A stretch of DNA of 64,000 bases from Lachnospiraceae bacterium. GTDB lineage: Bacteria > Bacillota_A > Clostridia > Lachnospirales > Lachnospiraceae. Both the position numbers and the translations under genes were made by a program. Shown here piece after piece: positions 60,817 to 64,000 of the stretch. Within the stretch, counting starts at the first letter, position 1, and each line of letters begins with the position of its first letter. The notes beneath the pieces were generated by a model, which saw only the letters and a program-made list of their open reading frames with translations, was not told where the DNA came from and made no database searches. The stretch lies in NCBI GenBank assembly GCA_016291475.1, contig JAEEXJ010000003.1, positions 3,754 to 67,753 of the forward strand, read 5' to 3'.

Positions 60817-62259
60817 TCAATAATCATAAACCACTACCGGTGTACCTATTTCTATATTTTCAAAAATGGTTCGTGCGGATTCTTTATCCATATTTATACA
60901 TCCGTGCGAACCGTCGTATGTATAAATATCTCCGCCCCACTCATCTCTCCAATCAGAATCATGAAGTCCGTAACCTCTGAAATAAGGCATCCAGTATGAA
61001 ACGAAATCAATATAATCCTTTCCGTATAGATACTGATCGGTATATTTTCCGTTAATGTAGAATACTCCTCTGGGGGTGGTCCATCCTTTGGGAATGTCAC
61101 CGGATACTATATCGGTCTCGAGTATAAGCTCACCGTTTTTGTAATAATACAGATACTGATCGAATAGATCGACTTCAACGAAGGTATCGCCTATGTCATT
61201 AAGACCTCTTACGGTTGCTTCTACATTGTACGAGGGAATATGCTCATCAGCTTCTCCATCCCAAGGTTCTTCTGAGTGGAGATAATTCCTCAGAAATCTA
61301 AGTTCGGCATCATGATTAAGTTCCGTACCGTAATTACTGTAAGTTGCGGGTATGATAACGGTTTTGCCGGTGGATGAAAGAAATTCCCTATCCAGACCGT
61401 ACGTGTTATATGCCTCGCAAAGATCATCAATCCATTCGCTCACTGCTTCATCATCAATGATATACGAGCCTTCCTCATCCTTAATGGGATCATGATTTCT
61501 TTCTGCCTCGATAAGAAAACTCATTACAGAGGAATCAAAAGCAATCTTCTCGGCACCCATATCATAGACAAGATCGGTATTCAGAAAAGATGACAGTTCA
61601 TCCCATTCGCCCAATCTCGCGTTTTCGTCTGCCGTATAAGGAGCGTCATAATAATATGTCTCATCAAGGGTAAGCGAAAGCTTTCCGCTTGAGAGCTCAT
61701 CGGAAAGAGACTGAAGAGCTTTGTCGATATCAAGTCTTCCGGAATGATTGTCATATACATAATATCCGGTCTCGTTATCAAAGCGGATATCCACCTCGGG
61801 AGCCTGAGCCACTTCCGCCCTTACTCTTTCAAGCTGTGAAAATCTGCTTCTCAAAAGATCGGCATTAAAATCTATGGCAGGTTCAAGCTGAAGAGTTTGT
61901 TTAGTAAAAAGGCATGAGGGCCATGAAAAGATATTCTGTGATTCCACCGCGTTCATAACAGATGAAGTCAGGTTATAACTGTATGAAATATCTTCCGGTT
62001 TAATGAATGAATCCTCATACCCTTCATCAGACCAGCTGATCCTGATATCGGGTATTACTATTTTTTCTTTGAGATCATATGCAACAGCCTGCATACTTCT
62101 GCCGGTACAGTAAACATCACCTATCCATGTATTGGGAAGGAATCTGTTTCTGAAATAAAATGCAGTTCCTAAATAGATGGCAAGAAGTATTGCAAATACC
62201 GAGCAGATGCATACTACTTTCTTTTTATTCTTTGAAAGCTTTTCTCTAACGGAGGACAT
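60817..62259 (-). CDS. L,D-transpeptidase (YkuD family) with peptidoglycan-binding domain
   Basis: 480 aa. A cytoplasmic basic N-terminus and one membrane helix (near 14-34) anchor it; the rest faces outside. The middle (about 60-340) resembles the PF12229-type putative peptidoglycan-binding region. The C-terminal catalytic domain ends with YGLHDSDW ... YDGSHGCINMDKESARTI, with the active Cys and His of YkuD enzymes. Makes 3-3 cross-links or anchors proteins in the wall. Start ATG 62259 is 3 bases after ilvB; ribosome site is weak. Confidence 0.92.
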   Translation of the reverse strand: MSSVREKLSKNKKKVVCICSVFAILLAIYLGTAFYFRNRFLPNTWIGDVYCTGRSMQAVAYDLKEKIVIPDIRISWSDEGYEDSFIKPEDISYSYNLTSSVMNAVESQNIFSWPSCLFTKQTLQLEPAIDFNADLLRSRFSQLERVRAEVAQAPEVDIRFDNETGYYVYDNHSGRLDIDKALQSLSDELSSGKLSLTLDETYYYDAPYTADENARLGEWDELSSFLNTDLVYDMGAEKIAFDSSVMSFLIEAERNHDPIKDEEGSYIIDDEAVSEWIDDLCEAYNTYGLDREFLSSTGKTVIIPATYSNYGTELNHDAELRFLRNYLHSEEPWDGEADEHIPSYNVEATVRGLNDIGDTFVEVDLFDQYLYYYKNGELILETDIVSGDIPKGWTTPRGVFYINGKYTDQYLYGKDYIDFVSYWMPYFRGYGLHDSDWRDEWGGDIYTYDGSHGCINMDKESARTIFENIEIGTPVVVYDY

Positions 62260-62261
62260 AA

Positions 62262-63938
62262 TCAATCTTCTTTCATATCCTTTTCGTCAAATACTTCGCT
62301 TAAAGGCTTTCCTGCAGGAACCATGGGGAATACCTTATCGTCTTCTTCAATGATGCACTCGAGAAGAACGGGGCACTTTGCATCGATAGCTTCTTTAAGC
62401 GCAGGCTCAACTTCTTCCTTCTTGGTGATCTTGATCGCTTTGCATCCGAGGCCTTCGGCTACCTTACAGAAATCAACGGCATCGTTAAGAACGGTCTGTG
62501 AATATCTCTTTCCGTAGAAAAGTGTCTGCCACTGACGTACCATTCCGAGTACATGGTTGTTGATGACAACCTGAATGATGGGAAGGTTATATCTGGATGC
62601 AGTAGCCAGCTCATTCATATTCATTCTGAAACATCCGTCACCCGCAATGTTAATGCAGATATCATCCGGACAGCCTACCTGTGCACCTATGCAGGCACCG
62701 AGTCCGTATCCCATTGTTCCGAGTCCGCCGGATGAAAGGAATGTTCTGGGCTTGGAATAAAGATAATGCTGTGCTGCCCACATCTGATGCTGTCCGACGT
62801 CAGTTGTGATAACAGCCTTTCCTTCGGTTATACGATCGATCTCGGAAATGATATAAGGGCAGGTAAGTTTACTGTCATCATAGCCGAGAGGATACTTTGC
62901 TTTAAGCTCCTCAATATACTTCATCCACTCATCATGATTCTGCTTGGTGATAAGAGGATTCAGCTTCTGAAGTGTAGTCTTAAGATCTCCTACAAGAGAT
63001 GCATCCACACAGATATTCTTACTGATCTCCGCAGCATCAACGTCGATATGAACTATCTTGGCACCCTCGGCAAACTTCTTGGGATTACCGATAACTCTGT
63101 CAGAGAATCTTGCGCCGAGAGCAACAAGAAGATCGCATTCGGTAACTCCGAGATTGGATGCCTTTGTTCCGTGCATTCCGATCATACCGGTATAACGCTT
63201 CGAATGTCCGTCAAAAGCTCCTTTACCCATCAGGGTATCGCAAACCGGAGCATCAAGAAGTTCGGCAAGCTCTGCAACTTCATCGGATGCACCGGAGATT
63301 ATGGCACCGCCGCCAACATAGATGAAAGGTTTCTTAGCTTTGCAGAGCATCTCGGCTACGGCGGTAAGATCCTTATCCTCGAATCTGATCACCTTATCGG
63401 GCTCGGCAGGATTAACGGGTTCGTAATCACATACAGCTGCGGTAACATCCTTGGTAATATCTACGAGAACCGGACCGGGACGACCGGTTTTGGCTATCTT
63501 AAATGCTTTACGGATTGTAGGTGCCAGATCATTGATATTTTTAACAATGAAACCGTGCTTTGTGATGGGCATGGTAACACCGACGATATCGATCTCCTGG
63601 AACGAATCCTTTCCCAGAGCGGGAAGATTAACATTTGCGGTTATGGCAACAAGAGGAACAGAGTCCATGTATGCCGTAGCGATTCCGGTTACGAGATTGG
63701 TGGCACCGGGGCCTGAAGTAGCCATGCAGACACCGACCTTACCCGTAGCTCTTGCATAACCGTCCGCAGCATGAGCCGCGCCCTGTTCATGGCTGGTAAG
63801 CACGTGTCTGATCTCATCCTGATGCTTATAAAGTGCATCATAAATATTGAGTATGGTACCGCCGGGATATCCGAATACGGTATCTACACCCTGTTCTTTG
63901 AGACATGCTATTACTATTTCAGAACCGTTCATTTCCAT
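62262..63938 (-). CDS. ilvB: Acetolactate synthase large subunit
   Basis: TPP enzyme for the first common step of valine, leucine and isoleucine synthesis. 558 aa. Starts NGSEIVIACLKEQGVDTVFGYPGG; catalytic Glu in SHEQGAAHAADGYARATG; TPP motif NIAGDGCFRMNMNELATASRYN. Start ATG 63938 follows AGGAG at 11 bases. No small subunit gene follows; ilvD lies 21 bases upstream. Confidence 0.95.
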   Translation of the reverse strand: MEMNGSEIVIACLKEQGVDTVFGYPGGTILNIYDALYKHQDEIRHVLTSHEQGAAHAADGYARATGKVGVCMATSGPGATNLVTGIATAYMDSVPLVAITANVNLPALGKDSFQEIDIVGVTMPITKHGFIVKNINDLAPTIRKAFKIAKTGRPGPVLVDITKDVTAAVCDYEPVNPAEPDKVIRFEDKDLTAVAEMLCKAKKPFIYVGGGAIISGASDEVAELAELLDAPVCDTLMGKGAFDGHSKRYTGMIGMHGTKASNLGVTECDLLVALGARFSDRVIGNPKKFAEGAKIVHIDVDAAEISKNICVDASLVGDLKTTLQKLNPLITKQNHDEWMKYIEELKAKYPLGYDDSKLTCPYIISEIDRITEGKAVITTDVGQHQMWAAQHYLYSKPRTFLSSGGLGTMGYGLGACIGAQVGCPDDICINIAGDGCFRMNMNELATASRYNLPIIQVVINNHVLGMVRQWQTLFYGKRYSQTVLNDAVDFCKVAEGLGCKAIKITKKEEVEPALKEAIDAKCPVLLECIIEEDDKVFPMVPAGKPLSEVFDEKDMKED

Positions 63939-63959
63939 AGTCCGTAATTCTCCTAATAA

Positions 63960-64000
63960 TCAATTCTTGGGAATCTCAAGTACCGCTCCGCGGTTTCCGC
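63960..64000 (-). CDS. ilvD: C-terminus of dihydroxy-acid dehydratase (partial)
   Basis: The last 12 codons read GNRGAVLEIPKN and a TGA stop at 63960-63962; the gene continues past the right edge. The GNRGAxLEIP ending is characteristic of IlvD. Position directly before ilvB supports the call. Confidence 0.75.
   Translation of the reverse strand, partial: GNRGAVLEIPKN

Noticed and set aside
62766..63716. Long open frame of 316 codons on the plus strand opposite ilvB
   Set aside because: It is antisense to a clear acetolactate synthase, shows no domain or ribosome site, and its residues reflect the codon pattern of ilvB.

Overview
The window looks like chromosome from a low-to-mid GC Firmicute, most likely a Lachnospiraceae member (Butyrivibrio/Pseudobutyrivibrio/Roseburia type; the genus is inferred from gene families and gene order). 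Nearly all genes lie on the minus strand, with strong AGGAGG-type ribosome sites, sigma-A-like promoters and hairpin-plus-T terminators. I see no insertion sequence, prophage or CRISPR array, and no gene-free stretch over 300 bases.

Reading with transcription, from high to low coordinates: 62-64 kb has the end of ilvD, then ilvB and an L,D-transpeptidase. 56.6-60.8 kb is a serine block (serC, serA), with a divergent small gene, DUF1015 and a branching-enzyme-like protein whose catalytic residues are changed. serC has a leader made of two 64-bp tandem repeats with compensatory hairpin changes. 47-54.3 kb holds tRNA-Thr(CGU), argH, asd, an EAL phosphodiesterase, topB and a hexapeptide-repeat protein. 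42.5-46.9 kb carries an ABC importer (substrate protein, permease, ATPase), small membrane proteins and a lipoprotein.

19-42.4 kb is the conserved Firmicute information-processing superoperon: rpmF, plsX, acpP, rnc, smc, ftsY, (ilvA, membrane protein), ylxM, ffh, rpsP, khpA, rimM, trmD, rplS, signal peptidase, ylqF/rbgA, second signal peptidase, rnhB, ylqG-like, ylqH, yraN, then a two-component pair and prs. It couples ribosome maturation, SRP targeting, phospholipid precursor supply and chromosome structure. A DUF512 radical-SAM-like protein, der, plsY and gpsA follow.

7.4-14.4 kb is the most unusual region: a MoxR AAA ATPase and a VWA protein joined by overlapping or close genes to three signalling proteins. 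One is a phosphorelay protein without an ATPase domain, one is a dual receiver, and one is a hybrid-kinase-shaped protein that has lost every catalytic residue I could check. It sits directly downstream of gpsA. This is my best candidate for an undescribed system; its function is not shown by the sequence.

0-7.4 kb is a nucleoside salvage block (tyrS, purine nucleoside phosphorylase, cytidine deaminase, amidohydrolase, purine permease), then a membrane-anchored MutS-like ATPase, a small membrane protein and the start of a WYL-type regulator.
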